From positions 1-32,575 of the forward strand of contig CAKZMC010000124.1 of assembly GCA_937128055.1 (NCBI GenBank): a DNA stretch of 32,575 nt, read 5' to 3'. The translations under genes were made by a program, and so were the position numbers. Position 1 is the first letter of the stretch; every line of letters begins with the position of its first letter. This DNA is from an uncultured Actinomycetes bacterium (GTDB taxonomy: Bacteria > Actinomycetota > Geothermincolia > Geothermincolales > RBG-13-55-18). The notes below the pieces were generated by a model. It did no database searches and was not told the origin of the DNA. It saw only the letters and a program-made list of their open reading frames with translations. Below, piece after piece: positions 15,614 to 22,626 of the stretch.

Positions 15614-15643
15614 ATTATATAGAGAGGCGCGCACGCCCGTCAA
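15614..15643 (-). promoter_or_regulatory. Promoter of arsR copy 2
   Basis: On the minus strand TTGACG (15643-15638), an 18-base spacer and TATAAT (15619-15614) form a near-consensus sigma-70-type promoter. Transcription would begin inside the tandem repeats and run into arsR about 40 bases on. Confidence 0.75.
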
Positions 15644-15880
15644 CGGGCGATCTCAACCCCCACGTCGGCTGAACCGCCCTGGACTCGAGGTCGGCGTCCG
15701 GGCCGGGGCAGAGCGAAGAACGCCCGTGCACGTACAGGTACAAATCATCGACTAAGAATGGAGCGAGGCCCCCGCCTTCGCAAAACACATCCTAAGACAT
15801 TGCGTGAAGGAGGCGGAACGGCCTATTATCCTTTATGGCACCTGCGATGCCGCAGGGCCGCCGTGGCAGAGGGGACCTCC

Positions 15881-16327
15881 ATGCTTTTATGTGGCAGGTT
15901 CCATCAAAAGAGGGAGGCCCGACTTCACATTAGTGAGAAAAAGGTTCTCTTTGTTTGCGGCGAGAATGCCGCCCGCAGCCAGATGGCCGAGGCGCTCTTC
16001 AACCATATGGCCAGGAGCTGGCGTGCGGAGAGCGCGGGGATCCTGCCGGCGGGAGAGGTCAACCACCTCGCCGTAGAGGCCATGGCCGAAGAGGGGCTGG
16101 ATATCTCTGGCAATGTCCCCAAGGCCCTGGACCTTGCGCGCCTGGACGAGTTTGACCGCATCATATCCTTCGGGTGCATCGTGAAGAGCGCCTTCCCGGC
16201 GCGCCGCCTTGAGGAATGGCCGCTGCCCGATCCCGGCCGGGGCGACATGGCGCTCATGCGGGAGGTCAGGGACGAGATCAAGCGCCTGGTCTCAGCCCTC
16301 ATCGAGGAGCTGGAAGGCGGAGGCTGA
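15881..16327 (+). CDS. arsC: Arsenate reductase, low-molecular-weight phosphatase fold (second copy)
   Basis: Same family as 3506-3904. The catalytic loop is CGENAARSQMAEA, with ISFGCI and PLPDP following at the same spacing. The only cysteines in the conserved region are the nucleophile and the one in ISFGCI; the alanine in the loop replaces C15 of copy 1, and the classic third cysteine is missing again. Conservation begins only at KKVLFVCG, so the true start is uncertain: ATG 15881 is taken here, an ATG at 15758 is possible, and a strong GAGGGAGG site precedes an ATT near 15931. It is divergent from arsR copy 2. It could reduce arsenate with a small thiol or act on another phosphate-like substrate. 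Confidence 0.87.
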   Translation: MLLCGRFHQKREARLHISEKKVLFVCGENAARSQMAEALFNHMARSWRAESAGILPAGEVNHLAVEAMAEEGLDISGNVPKALDLARLDEFDRIISFGCIVKSAFPARRLEEWPLPDPGRGDMALMREVRDEIKRLVSALIEELEGGG

Positions 16328-16356
16328 ACCGGGCCGAGGATAATACCTTTACCCCT

Positions 16357-16370
16357 TGCCGGTTCCGGCA
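16357..16370 (+). terminator. Possible terminator after arsC copy 2
   Basis: TGCCGG-TT-CCGGCA, followed within a few bases by CTTTTT. The stem is short with a tight loop, but position and T-run fit the end of the arsC transcript. Confidence 0.45.
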
Positions 16371-16521
16371 CGTACTTTTTATATTATTCCGCATGTTCCT
16401 CGAGGGGGACGTGGGAAGATGAGATCGCGGCTGGAGTGCCGGCACGCCCGGGAAGCGGCGCGTCTGGTCCGAAAGGCAGCGGAGAACACACCCGCCTGTC
16501 CACAAATGGAGGTGACGGGGA

Positions 16522-17490
16522 TTGGCGAGTGACGAGCCGCGCTACGCCATAGAGGTCGAGGAGCTCCGGAAGCACTACGGGGACCTGGTCGCCGTGGATG
16601 GCATTTCCTTCCAGGTGGAACGGGGTGAGCTCTTCGGTTTCCTGGGCCCCAACGGGGCGGGCAAGACCACCACCGTGAACATCCTCACCGGGGTTTCCCT
16701 GCCCACCGGGGGGAGAGCCGCCATCCTGGGCCACGACGTGGTGCGCGATTCTTTCCGGGCCAAGGAAGCCGTCAACGTGGTCCCCGAGGTCTCCAATGCC
16801 TACCCAGAATACACGGCCTGGAACAACCTCATGTTCACCGCCGCGCTCTACGGGGTCCCCCGCCGGGAGGCGGTGCGCCGCGCGGAGGGACTCCTGCGCG
16901 CCTTCGGCCTCTTCGACAAGCGCAAGGTCAAGGTAAAGGCCCTATCCCTGGGGATGAGGCGCAAGCTGGTCATCGCCATGGGGCTTATCAACGAGCCCCT
17001 CGTGCTCTTCCTGGACGAGCCCACCACAGGCCTGGACGTGCAGAGCGTGCTTTCCATCCGGGACATGGTACGCGACCTCAACCGCAAGGGTATCACCATC
17101 TTCCTCACCACCCACAACCTGGCCGAGGCCAACATCCTCTGCGACCGCGTGGCCATCATCAACCACGGACGCATCGTGGCCATAGACAACCCCGAGAACC
17201 TCAAGAGGGCGGCGCGCAGCGTGCAGGTGGTGGAGGTCAGCTTCAACCCGGTAAGGGAGGAAGCCCCGGCAGAGGTGGGCTCCTTCCCCGAGGTGAAGGA
17301 GGCGGCCAAGCTGGGAGACAGGCTGCGCATCGTAACCGAGGATCCCTCCCTCACCATATCCGCCCTCAACCGCTACGCGGATGAGAGGGGTCTGCGCATC
17401 AATTACATGAACACGCCCGGCCCCAGCCTGGAGGACGTCTTCGTGGAGCTCACCGGGATAAGGGGCGGCCGGCAGGCCGAGGCACCCTGA
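16522..17490 (+). CDS. ABC transporter ATP-binding protein (DrrA/CcmA type)
   Basis: A 322-residue ATPase of an ABC-2 exporter. Walker A is GPNGAGKTT (42-50), Walker B LVLFLDEP (160-167), the H-loop histidine is H198, and the C-terminal 80 residues form the extra domain seen in drug and polysaccharide exporters. Two features are atypical: the Q-loop reads VVPEVSNAYPEY, with glutamate where glutamine is usual, and the signature is LSLGM (141-145), not LSGGQ. It starts at TTG 16522 after GGAGGTGA. The permease gene follows after 109 bases, so the two make one exporter whose substrate is unknown. Confidence 0.93.
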   Translation: MASDEPRYAIEVEELRKHYGDLVAVDGISFQVERGELFGFLGPNGAGKTTTVNILTGVSLPTGGRAAILGHDVVRDSFRAKEAVNVVPEVSNAYPEYTAWNNLMFTAALYGVPRREAVRRAEGLLRAFGLFDKRKVKVKALSLGMRRKLVIAMGLINEPLVLFLDEPTTGLDVQSVLSIRDMVRDLNRKGITIFLTTHNLAEANILCDRVAIINHGRIVAIDNPENLKRAARSVQVVEVSFNPVREEAPAEVGSFPEVKEAAKLGDRLRIVTEDPSLTISALNRYADERGLRINYMNTPGPSLEDVFVELTGIRGGRQAEAP

Positions 17491-17599
17491 GCACGCGAGG
17501 CGGGCGAGGGTCAGGGCGGGAAAAGAACGGAAAGGGCGCTGTGGGACGGGACAGACATGGAAACGTCATCTGAAGGACCGGAAACGAAGGGATGGTGCC

Positions 17600-18364
17600 A
17601 TGCTTGAGGCTCTCGTGCCGGAGAGGCTGGGGAAGGAACTCCGGCGGGCGCTGGTCATCGCGGGGAAGGACGTCAGGATCTACTGCCTGAAACCGCCGGT
17701 CCTCCTTTTCGGCCTGGTCTTCCCCTTCTTCCTCTTCCTCTCCTTCTACGTGGGAAAGAAGGGGCCCGTGGCGGAGGGGATCCCCGGCCTGGTGAGCATC
17801 AGTCTCTTTTTCGCCTCCTCCAACATCGCCCCCGCCGGCATGCCCTATGAAAGGATGGTGAGGACCTTCCAGCGTTATCTCTCCGCGCCCATTTCCCTTA
17901 CCTGGATGCTCCTCGGAAAGAGCCTGGCAGGCTTCGCATTCGGGGTCTCCGTCTCCGTATTCCCGCTCCTGGTGGGAATAATCGCTTACGGAACCGCTAT
18001 CGCCTCCCCGCTTCGCTTGGTCTTCTCCCTCCTGGCGGGCGGGCTGTGCTTCTCCAGCCTGGGCACCCTGGTGGCCTCCATGCCCACCGACGCTCCCGGC
18101 AACGTGATGACGGTGCTCAACTTCGTGCGCCTGCCCCTGCTCTTCCTGAGCGGCATCTTCCTGCCGCTGGCGGAGATGCCCGCCTGGGCGAGGGGCCTGG
18201 CGGCCATCTCCCCCCTCGCCTACGCCAACGACCTCCTGAAACGGAGCGCGGGGTATTCCAACTATTACCAGGTATGGCTCTCGTTCCTGGTGCTCGCGCT
18301 CTTCAGCGTGGTTTTCTTCGCCGTCGCCGCCTGGATATTCCACACCTCCCGCCGCCGCGCGTGA
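17600..18364 (+). CDS. ABC-2 type transporter permease
   Basis: A 254-residue membrane protein with six predicted helices. It begins with a cytoplasmic helix, then LLFGLVFPFFLFLSF and a family-typical SGIFLPLAEMPAWARGLAAISPL segment before the last helices (in two stretches: SGIFLPL and the P-L-A-Y turn). It pairs with the upstream ATPase; two copies of each would form the exporter. The ATG at 17600 follows GGGATGGTGCC, a moderate ribosome site. A strong hairpin ends the transcript downstream. Confidence 0.9.
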   Translation: MLEALVPERLGKELRRALVIAGKDVRIYCLKPPVLLFGLVFPFFLFLSFYVGKKGPVAEGIPGLVSISLFFASSNIAPAGMPYERMVRTFQRYLSAPISLTWMLLGKSLAGFAFGVSVSVFPLLVGIIAYGTAIASPLRLVFSLLAGGLCFSSLGTLVASMPTDAPGNVMTVLNFVRLPLLFLSGIFLPLAEMPAWARGLAAISPLAYANDLLKRSAGYSNYYQVWLSFLVLALFSVVFFAVAAWIFHTSRRRA

Positions 18365-18452
18365 CCACCCTCCGCGCAAGCGCCGCAAACCGGCGACCCG
18401 CGCCGCTGCCGCCGCGCGTGGCCACCCCCCGAGACCACGTAGCGGCGCGAAA

Positions 18453-18486
18453 ACGCCCCCGGGGGCCACACCATCCCCGGGGGCGT
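18453..18486. terminator. Strong hairpin between convergent genes (probable bidirectional terminator)
   Basis: A perfect 12-base stem (18453-18464 with 18475-18486; ACGCCCCCGGGG on the left arm) has a 10-base loop. On the minus strand it is followed by TTTT, on the plus strand by no T-run. It sits between the ABC permease end and the hydrolase end and probably stops both. Confidence 0.7.
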
Positions 18487-18515
18487 CCGCGAACGCGATC
18501 AGGTCAGCCGCGTCC

Positions 18516-19904
18516 TCAACCACCGCCTCCCACATTCTCCAGCACGAAGTCGATGAGCGGCTCTATGACCTCGTTCTCGCGCCGCTCCGGTGCGTTGGCG
18601 CAGGCGGTGAGCACGTCCATATGGTTGTAGCCCTTGATGAGCCTCCGCTCACCCGGGGGCAGGGGGAAGAACATGAAATTGCCGCTTGAGAGCACCCCCT
18701 GCTCGGCGATGAACTCGATCTGCGGCAGCTCCGCCACCCGGTCCCCGTGCATGAAGTTGATGCCGTAGTCCCGGGAGAAGGGGAAGAGGGCAGCCACGAT
18801 GTCCGCCATCAGCCGGGTGGAGAAATACCACTCGGTGAGGTTCAGGGGCCCCTTGAAGGTGACCCGGGCCACGTCGTGCACGTCGCTCACCTCGTTCTCG
18901 AGATAGGTGTAGTCCACCTTCCCCTCCCTGTCCTGGAAGAGCGGGTCAGAGGCGTCTCCTATCTCGTCGAAGTTCACCCACCTATAGAGGGGCCCTTTGC
19001 CCAGCTTGAGGGCGTTGGGGCCCGCGTCGTTGGCGATGTAGTAAGGGCCTTTCCCCAGCATGGAGCCGACCAGTTCGCCCACAAGGGGGAGGCCGGTGAT
19101 CAGCTCCGACACGGGGAACTGCTTCCGCACCACCGTGCCGCCGCCCAGGAAACCCATGCTGTTCTGTATCATCCCCAGGGGGACGAAGGAGTCGTCGAAC
19201 ACCACCCCCAACATGGCCTCGTTGGTGTAGCGGAAATCCGTGATCTTGGGGATCCCGTCCAAGAAGGTCTGCAGGTCCCTGGAGTGCAGCGTGCGGAGGA
19301 GCATCTGCGCCGATCCCGAATAGGGGACTTCGCGCATCACCTTGCACTCTTCCTCCGGCGCGTAGTAGGCCATCATGCCCACCGCTTCCAGCAACGCCAT
19401 GGCCTCCGCATCGATCATGGGGAAGGGCAGGATGCGGTTGGAGTTGGGGTCGTTCCGCAGCGAGTCCACCAGGTTCGCGTAGGTTCCCTCCCCGATGTCC
19501 TTCACCAGATCGTATATGGGCTTGGGGAGCTGCTCCAGCAACGCTCCCACCATGGTGCTCACCGGGGTCACAGTGGTGTCGAAACCGAAGAGCCCGGCGC
19601 AGTTGTTGAAGCCCGCGTCCTCCAGGGTCCCGGGGTCGCCGTCCAGGTCCCAGCCGGCGAACATGGAGGTCATGACGCCGCCGAGGGAGTGGCCGCCCAC
19701 GAAGACCTTCTCCTTACGTACCGAGGGGTCGGGCACCATGGCCTGGATTACCTCGAAGACGTCCTCGGTGTCCAGCTTGAGGCCGAACTCCGAGAGGAAG
19801 GGGACGTCGGGGTCGCGCAGCCATCCCCGGAAGGTGCGCCCGTTTACTTCCTTGCCGAGGTAATAGTAGTCCATGGCCGCGCGGGCGGCCTCCTCCACGG
19901 CCAT
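18516..19904 (-). CDS. Alpha/beta hydrolase, main part (split lipoprotein esterase-like gene)
   Basis: A 462-residue frame holding most of an exported alpha/beta hydrolase. The nucleophile elbow is VGGHSLGG with S73; a preceding GRTFRGWLR region and a lid-like insert follow. The C-terminal GYNHMDVL has the histidine expected of the catalytic triad. The ATG at 19904 is internal: reading backwards, eight in-frame codons (three of them AAA, within an A9 run) separate it from a TAG stop (19926-19928) that ends the upstream fragment in the same frame. Without that stop the product would be one lipoprotein of about 620 residues. As it stands this part has no signal peptide and no clear ribosome site. 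Substrate unknown. Confidence 0.82.
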   Translation of the reverse strand: MAVEEAARAAMDYYYLGKEVNGRTFRGWLRDPDVPFLSEFGLKLDTEDVFEVIQAMVPDPSVRKEKVFVGGHSLGGVMTSMFAGWDLDGDPGTLEDAGFNNCAGLFGFDTTVTPVSTMVGALLEQLPKPIYDLVKDIGEGTYANLVDSLRNDPNSNRILPFPMIDAEAMALLEAVGMMAYYAPEEECKVMREVPYSGSAQMLLRTLHSRDLQTFLDGIPKITDFRYTNEAMLGVVFDDSFVPLGMIQNSMGFLGGGTVVRKQFPVSELITGLPLVGELVGSMLGKGPYYIANDAGPNALKLGKGPLYRWVNFDEIGDASDPLFQDREGKVDYTYLENEVSDVHDVARVTFKGPLNLTEWYFSTRLMADIVAALFPFSRDYGINFMHGDRVAELPQIEFIAEQGVLSSGNFMFFPLPPGERRLIKGYNHMDVLTACANAPERRENEVIEPLIDFVLENVGGGG

Positions 19905-19925
19905 CCTGCCCGCGTCTTTTTTTTT

Positions 19926-20402
19926 CTACGGGTAGGCGGCCACCGAGAGGTCCTCCAGGGTGTTGGGCCGCCTCTCCACCGCCCACACCTCCATGTTGGA
20001 GCCTTTGAACCTCTTGGCAATATATACCAGTTGCCGCCCCAGGTACTCGAAGCCGTTGGCGCCCTCCACCAGGCCGGGCAGCATCACCAGCATGGCGTCG
20101 GTCGTCTCCGTGTTCACGCGCTCCGGGTCTGCGGGGTCAAGGGTCGCGCCGTCCGCCGGGCGGAAACGCAGGAAATGGATGTAGTCGCATTCCGGCGGCG
20201 GCGTGCCGTTATCCCGCGGCGCGGGCGAATATACCGTCTGCTCCTCCACCACCACCGCGGCGTCGACATCCTCCTCCGTCCACGCCCGCGCGGCGGGAGC
20301 GTGAGGGCCCTCCGGCACCGGACCGCCGGGTTGGTAGCACCCCGCGCATACGAGCAGCGCGCCGAAAGACAGGGTGAATAGGATTTTGAGTGCCCGTTTC
20401 AT
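19926..20402 (-). CDS. Lipoprotein N-terminal part of the split hydrolase (ends at in-frame TAG)
   Basis: A 158-residue fragment beginning with a signal peptide and lipid-attachment cysteine (MKRALKILF, hydrophobic core, then VCAGC with C22). A linker follows and then the first strands of an alpha/beta hydrolase: DAMLVMLPGLVEGANGFEY, with the VWAVERRPNTLEDL segment typical of this enzyme group. The frame then meets TAG at 19926-19928 and continues open into the 462-residue part. The ATG at 20402 follows AAAGGGGGGAACC; a start at 20429 is also open but weaker. The product alone would be a membrane-anchored stub. Confidence 0.75.
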   Translation of the reverse strand: MKRALKILFTLSFGALLVCAGCYQPGGPVPEGPHAPAARAWTEEDVDAAVVVEEQTVYSPAPRDNGTPPPECDYIHFLRFRPADGATLDPADPERVNTETTDAMLVMLPGLVEGANGFEYLGRQLVYIAKRFKGSNMEVWAVERRPNTLEDLSVAAYP

Positions 20403-20524
20403 GGTTCCCCCCTTTGCATTTCCCCCCAACCGGCTTTTCGTAAGCGATGTTCCATCGTTAACATAGCAGGCATGCTGCCAGTACGCAACCGTTGTGGCGC
20501 GCCCGCCGTCACCTTAGTCCCGGT

Positions 20525-20553
20525 TTGGCATCACGGCGAAAAGGATATATTAT
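20525..20553 (+). promoter_or_regulatory. Promoter of the FKBP gene
   Basis: TTGGCA (20525-20530), a 17-base spacer and TATTAT (20548-20553) lie about 100 bases before the FKBP ATG in a local AT-rich patch. It is a good sigma-70-type match on the plus strand. Confidence 0.6.
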
Positions 20554-20582
20554 TTCATGTACAGGTCAATCAGGTTTGCAGA

Positions 20583-20632
20583 GAAGCATCTTCGGGGACC
20601 CGAGCCTCTTGGGCCTGGGTCCCCGTTGCTTC
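20583..20632 (+). promoter_or_regulatory. Leader hairpin in the FKBP 5' UTR
   Basis: CGGGGACCC (20593-20601) pairs with GGGTCCCCG (20617-20625) across a 15-base loop, and an outer GAAGC/GCTTC pair (20583-20587, 20628-20632) extends it past a bulge. It lies after the promoter and ends about ten bases before the GGAAAGGAGA ribosome site. It could act as an attenuator, thermosensor or stability element; no named class fits. Confidence 0.55.
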
Positions 20633-20656
20633 ATTATCGCGGAAAGGAGAGTACTC

Positions 20657-21085
20657 ATGAAGGTCGAGCCCTTCAAGACGGTGGTCCTCCATTACCAGCT
20701 CTTCGACGAGACCGGGGAACTCATCGATTCCTCGAGCGAGGGGCACCCCTTCAGCTTCGTCTTCGGGGAGGGAAGCATCATCCCGGGCCTGGAAAGGGAG
20801 CTGGAGGGCATGGAACCCGGCGAGGAGAAGGAGATCGTGGTGCAGCCGGAGGACGGCTACGGCCCGAGGAACCCCAACCTCATACAGCAGGTTCCCAAGG
20901 GGGTCTTCGCCGGTGGCGCCGAGCTCGAGGTCGGGATGTCCTACACGGGCAGGACGGAAGCCGGCAACGTGGTCAACTTCACGGTGACCGGCATGAACGA
21001 GCAGACGGTGGAGATAGACCTCAACCACCCCCTGGCGGGGAAGACCCTGCGCTTCAACGTCACCATCGAGGAAGTCCTGGAATGA
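20657..21085 (+). CDS. FKBP-type peptidyl-prolyl isomerase, SlyD-like
   Basis: A 142-residue cytoplasmic prolyl isomerase and chaperone of the SlyD/FKBP class. The FKBP strands (YQLFDETGELIDSS, FVFGEGSIIPGLERELEGM) flank a Glu-rich flap domain: EPGEEKEIVVQPEDGYG, then the insert-in-flap around residues 65-125. The C-terminal strand HPLAGKTLRFNVTIEEVLE closes the FKBP domain. The histidine-rich nickel tail of E. coli SlyD is absent. The ATG at 20657 follows GGAAAGGAGA. The stop overlaps the ATG of the next small ORF (ATGA). It is probably a housekeeping folding factor, expressed from its own promoter through a leader with a strong hairpin. Confidence 0.93.
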   Translation: MKVEPFKTVVLHYQLFDETGELIDSSSEGHPFSFVFGEGSIIPGLERELEGMEPGEEKEIVVQPEDGYGPRNPNLIQQVPKGVFAGGAELEVGMSYTGRTEAGNVVNFTVTGMNEQTVEIDLNHPLAGKTLRFNVTIEEVLE

Positions 21086-21294
21086 AGCAAGGCGCCATGA
21101 ACGAAGAGGCGGGACAGGACCGAGAAGAAGGAAAGCGGATGAGAAAACAGGACCCGCCCGGCGCGGATCCCAGGGGCGCGAGGGGAGGCCGCCAGAAAGA
21201 CCCCCGCCTGGAGAACCTCATATCGGATTGGAAGAAGGGCGAGAAGGACCGCTGGCGGGGGCACGGCAAGTCCGACGGCAAGAGGAGACGCTGA
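21082..21294 (+). CDS. Small basic hydrophilic protein, coupled to the FKBP gene
   Basis: A 70-residue charged protein with no hydrophobic core: acidic at the start, strongly basic at the end (final stretch GKSDGKRRR), with DPRLENLISDWKKGEKDRW as its most protein-like part. Its ATG overlaps the FKBP stop by four bases, which implies translational coupling. I do not recognise the family. Composition suggests a disordered or nucleic-acid-binding protein. It lies just before a strong terminator, so it belongs to the FKBP transcript. Confidence 0.55.
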   Translation: MKQGAMNEEAGQDREEGKRMRKQDPPGADPRGARGGRQKDPRLENLISDWKKGEKDRWRGHGKSDGKRRR

Positions 21295-21392
21295 CGAGCG
21301 GCGTCTCCGGGCGGACCCGCTACCACCCTTGTCGCGAACACCTGTGCCGTAGTGGGATTTGAAGTAACGCGTTATTATCGGCGTACATCAAT

Positions 21393-21427
21393 CCAGGGCC
21401 GAGATGTCATCCCGGCCCTGGTCTTTT
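21393..21427 (+). terminator. Rho-independent terminator after the FKBP operon
   Basis: CCAGGGCCG (21393-21401) pairs with CGGCCCTGG (21413-21421) across 11 bases and is followed by TCTTTT. It ends immediately before the 3' end of the convergent tRNA-Arg. Confidence 0.8.
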
Positions 21428-21429
21428 AC

Positions 21430-21506
21430 TGGCACGCCCGGAGGGAGTCGAACCCCCAACCTACGGATCCGTAGTCCGTCGCTCTATCCAGTTGAGCTAC
21501 GGGCGC
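21430..21506 (-). tRNA. tRNA-Arg (anticodon ACG)
   Basis: A 77-base cloverleaf on the minus strand: acceptor GCGCCCG/CGGGCGT with a G-U first pair, D-arm GCTCAACTGGATAGAGC, anticodon loop CTACGGA giving ACG, T-loop GTTCGACTC, and encoded CCA. A34 is the substrate of TadA (encoded at 5559-6011). Confidence 0.95.
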
Positions 21507-21660
21507 ACAACACATATTTTAGCATAACCCCATACGCGCATCCGCGGGCAACGGCAGAGGTGCGCGGCACCGTCCGCGAGCCATCTTCCGGCAGGCACAA
21601 TGCGAATTGCCCCGGCCTTTCACGCTCCCTTCGCGCTGGCCGGCCGGAAAGCGCCGTCGC

Positions 21661-21924
21661 TCATTCCAGGCCGAGCTCGCCGTCGCTCAACTTGTCGTCC
21701 GAGAAATCGTCTGCGTCCACGGAGTCCATGGCGGCGTCGAGATCCTCGAGCAGCGCGTCCACGTCCTCCCGGCTTTCGATCCTGACCTCGCTGCCGCCTC
21801 CGCCTTCCTCGCCGCCGCCCGGACCGCAGGAGGGGGCAAGAAAGGCGAGGGCGAGGAGAAGCACCGCCATTGCCGGGACGGCAAACGCCCTGCGCAGCGC
21901 ATACCTTCTATCCACCGGGCTCAC
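21661..21924 (-). CDS. Small lipoprotein with acidic tail
   Basis: An 87-residue protein with a basic start, a hydrophobic signal (AFAVPAMAVLLLALAFLA) and a probable lipid-attachment cysteine in APSC. A glycine-rich spacer (GPGGGEEGGGGSE) and a strongly acidic Asp-rich C-terminal half follow. It starts at a GTG (21924), 17 bases after the preceding gene, with GGATGGGG upstream. The partner gene encodes a secreted coiled-coil protein, so the pair may form an envelope complex. No family is recognised. Confidence 0.65.
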   Translation of the reverse strand: MSPVDRRYALRRAFAVPAMAVLLLALAFLAPSCGPGGGEEGGGGSEVRIESREDVDALLEDLDAAMDSVDADDFSDDKLSDGELGLE

Positions 21925-21941
21925 CCCCCATCCAGCCGCCG

Positions 21942-22475
21942 TCAGGCCGCCTCGGGGACCTGGTTCCTCAGCTCCTGGATGTCCGCCCTTATGGTCTGCT
22001 GGTAGAAGAGCCTGATGTCCAGCACGTCCTGGCGCACCGTCCTGAGCAGCCCCCGGGCTTCCTTGATCAGCGACATGAGCCGTCCCTTGGCCTGCTCTGG
22101 CGTGAGCCCCGCGATCTCCTCGAGCTTGTCGACGAAGGCCGCGTAATCCCGCGAGAACTCCTCGAACATCCCGTCCCAGGTGGCCAGGTCCTGCGAGAGC
22201 TTGGAGACGTCATAACCCTTGGCGCTCATCTCCTCGAGGAACGCCTCCACCTTTCCCTTGACCTTCTCGTACGCCCTGGCGTGCCTCTCCTCGTTGTTCT
22301 CGAAGCGGGTGATGACGAGCTCGATGCGCTGCCGGATCATCTCCCAGCGCTGCTCCAGCCTCTGCTGCAGCGGGCCCTCCTCCTGTCCCGGCTGTTCCTC
22401 CTGAGCCCACGCGGCGGTGGTCATGAGCGCCATGGCTATGACCAGTGCGCCCGCGATTATGCATGATCTACGCAT
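21942..22475 (-). CDS. Secreted helical (coiled-coil) protein
   Basis: A 177-residue exported protein. The signal peptide (MRRSCIIAGALVIAMALM, cut near AWA-Q at about residue 24) is followed by an almost wholly alpha-helical, charged region with heptad-like patterning (RLEQRWEMIRQRIELVITRF onward), suggestive of a periplasmic or extracellular coiled coil. No enzymatic motif is seen. The ATG at 22475 follows GAGGGGAGGTG. It forms a pair with the acidic lipoprotein gene 17 bases downstream. Family unknown; similar helical proteins occur widely in Actinobacteria. Confidence 0.8.
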   Translation of the reverse strand: MRRSCIIAGALVIAMALMTTAAWAQEEQPGQEEGPLQQRLEQRWEMIRQRIELVITRFENNEERHARAYEKVKGKVEAFLEEMSAKGYDVSKLSQDLATWDGMFEEFSRDYAAFVDKLEEIAGLTPEQAKGRLMSLIKEARGLLRTVRQDVLDIRLFYQQTIRADIQELRNQVPEAA

Positions 22476-22594
22476 GCGCCGACACCTCCCCTCGTTCCCG
22501 TTCGCCGCGTAACGGATGCCGCCGTGCTTGCCTTCAACCATAAGTCTAACGGCAGGATCTTAAGAAAGTGTTAATTTTCCTTTAGGCGATTTTA

Positions 22595-22618
22595 ACGGGC
22601 GGGGGGCTTTTCGCCCGT
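22595..22618 (-). terminator. Terminator after the NapH-like gene
   Basis: On the minus strand ACGGGCG-N10-CGCCCGT is followed by TTAAAAT, just past the stop of the gene ending at 22627. The stem is 7 base pairs with a weak T-tract. Confidence 0.55.
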
Positions 22619-22626
22619 CCCCTGCA

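Noticed and set aside
19926-19928. TAG as pyrrolysine codon
   Set aside because: No pyl genes are in the window, and the enzyme class is not a methylamine methyltransferase. A nonsense mutation is simpler.
18747-20381. 544-codon open frame on the plus strand opposite the hydrolase gene
   Set aside because: It is rich in His/Val/Gly with no domain, no ribosome site and no start context. It is the antisense shadow of a GC-rich gene on the minus strand.
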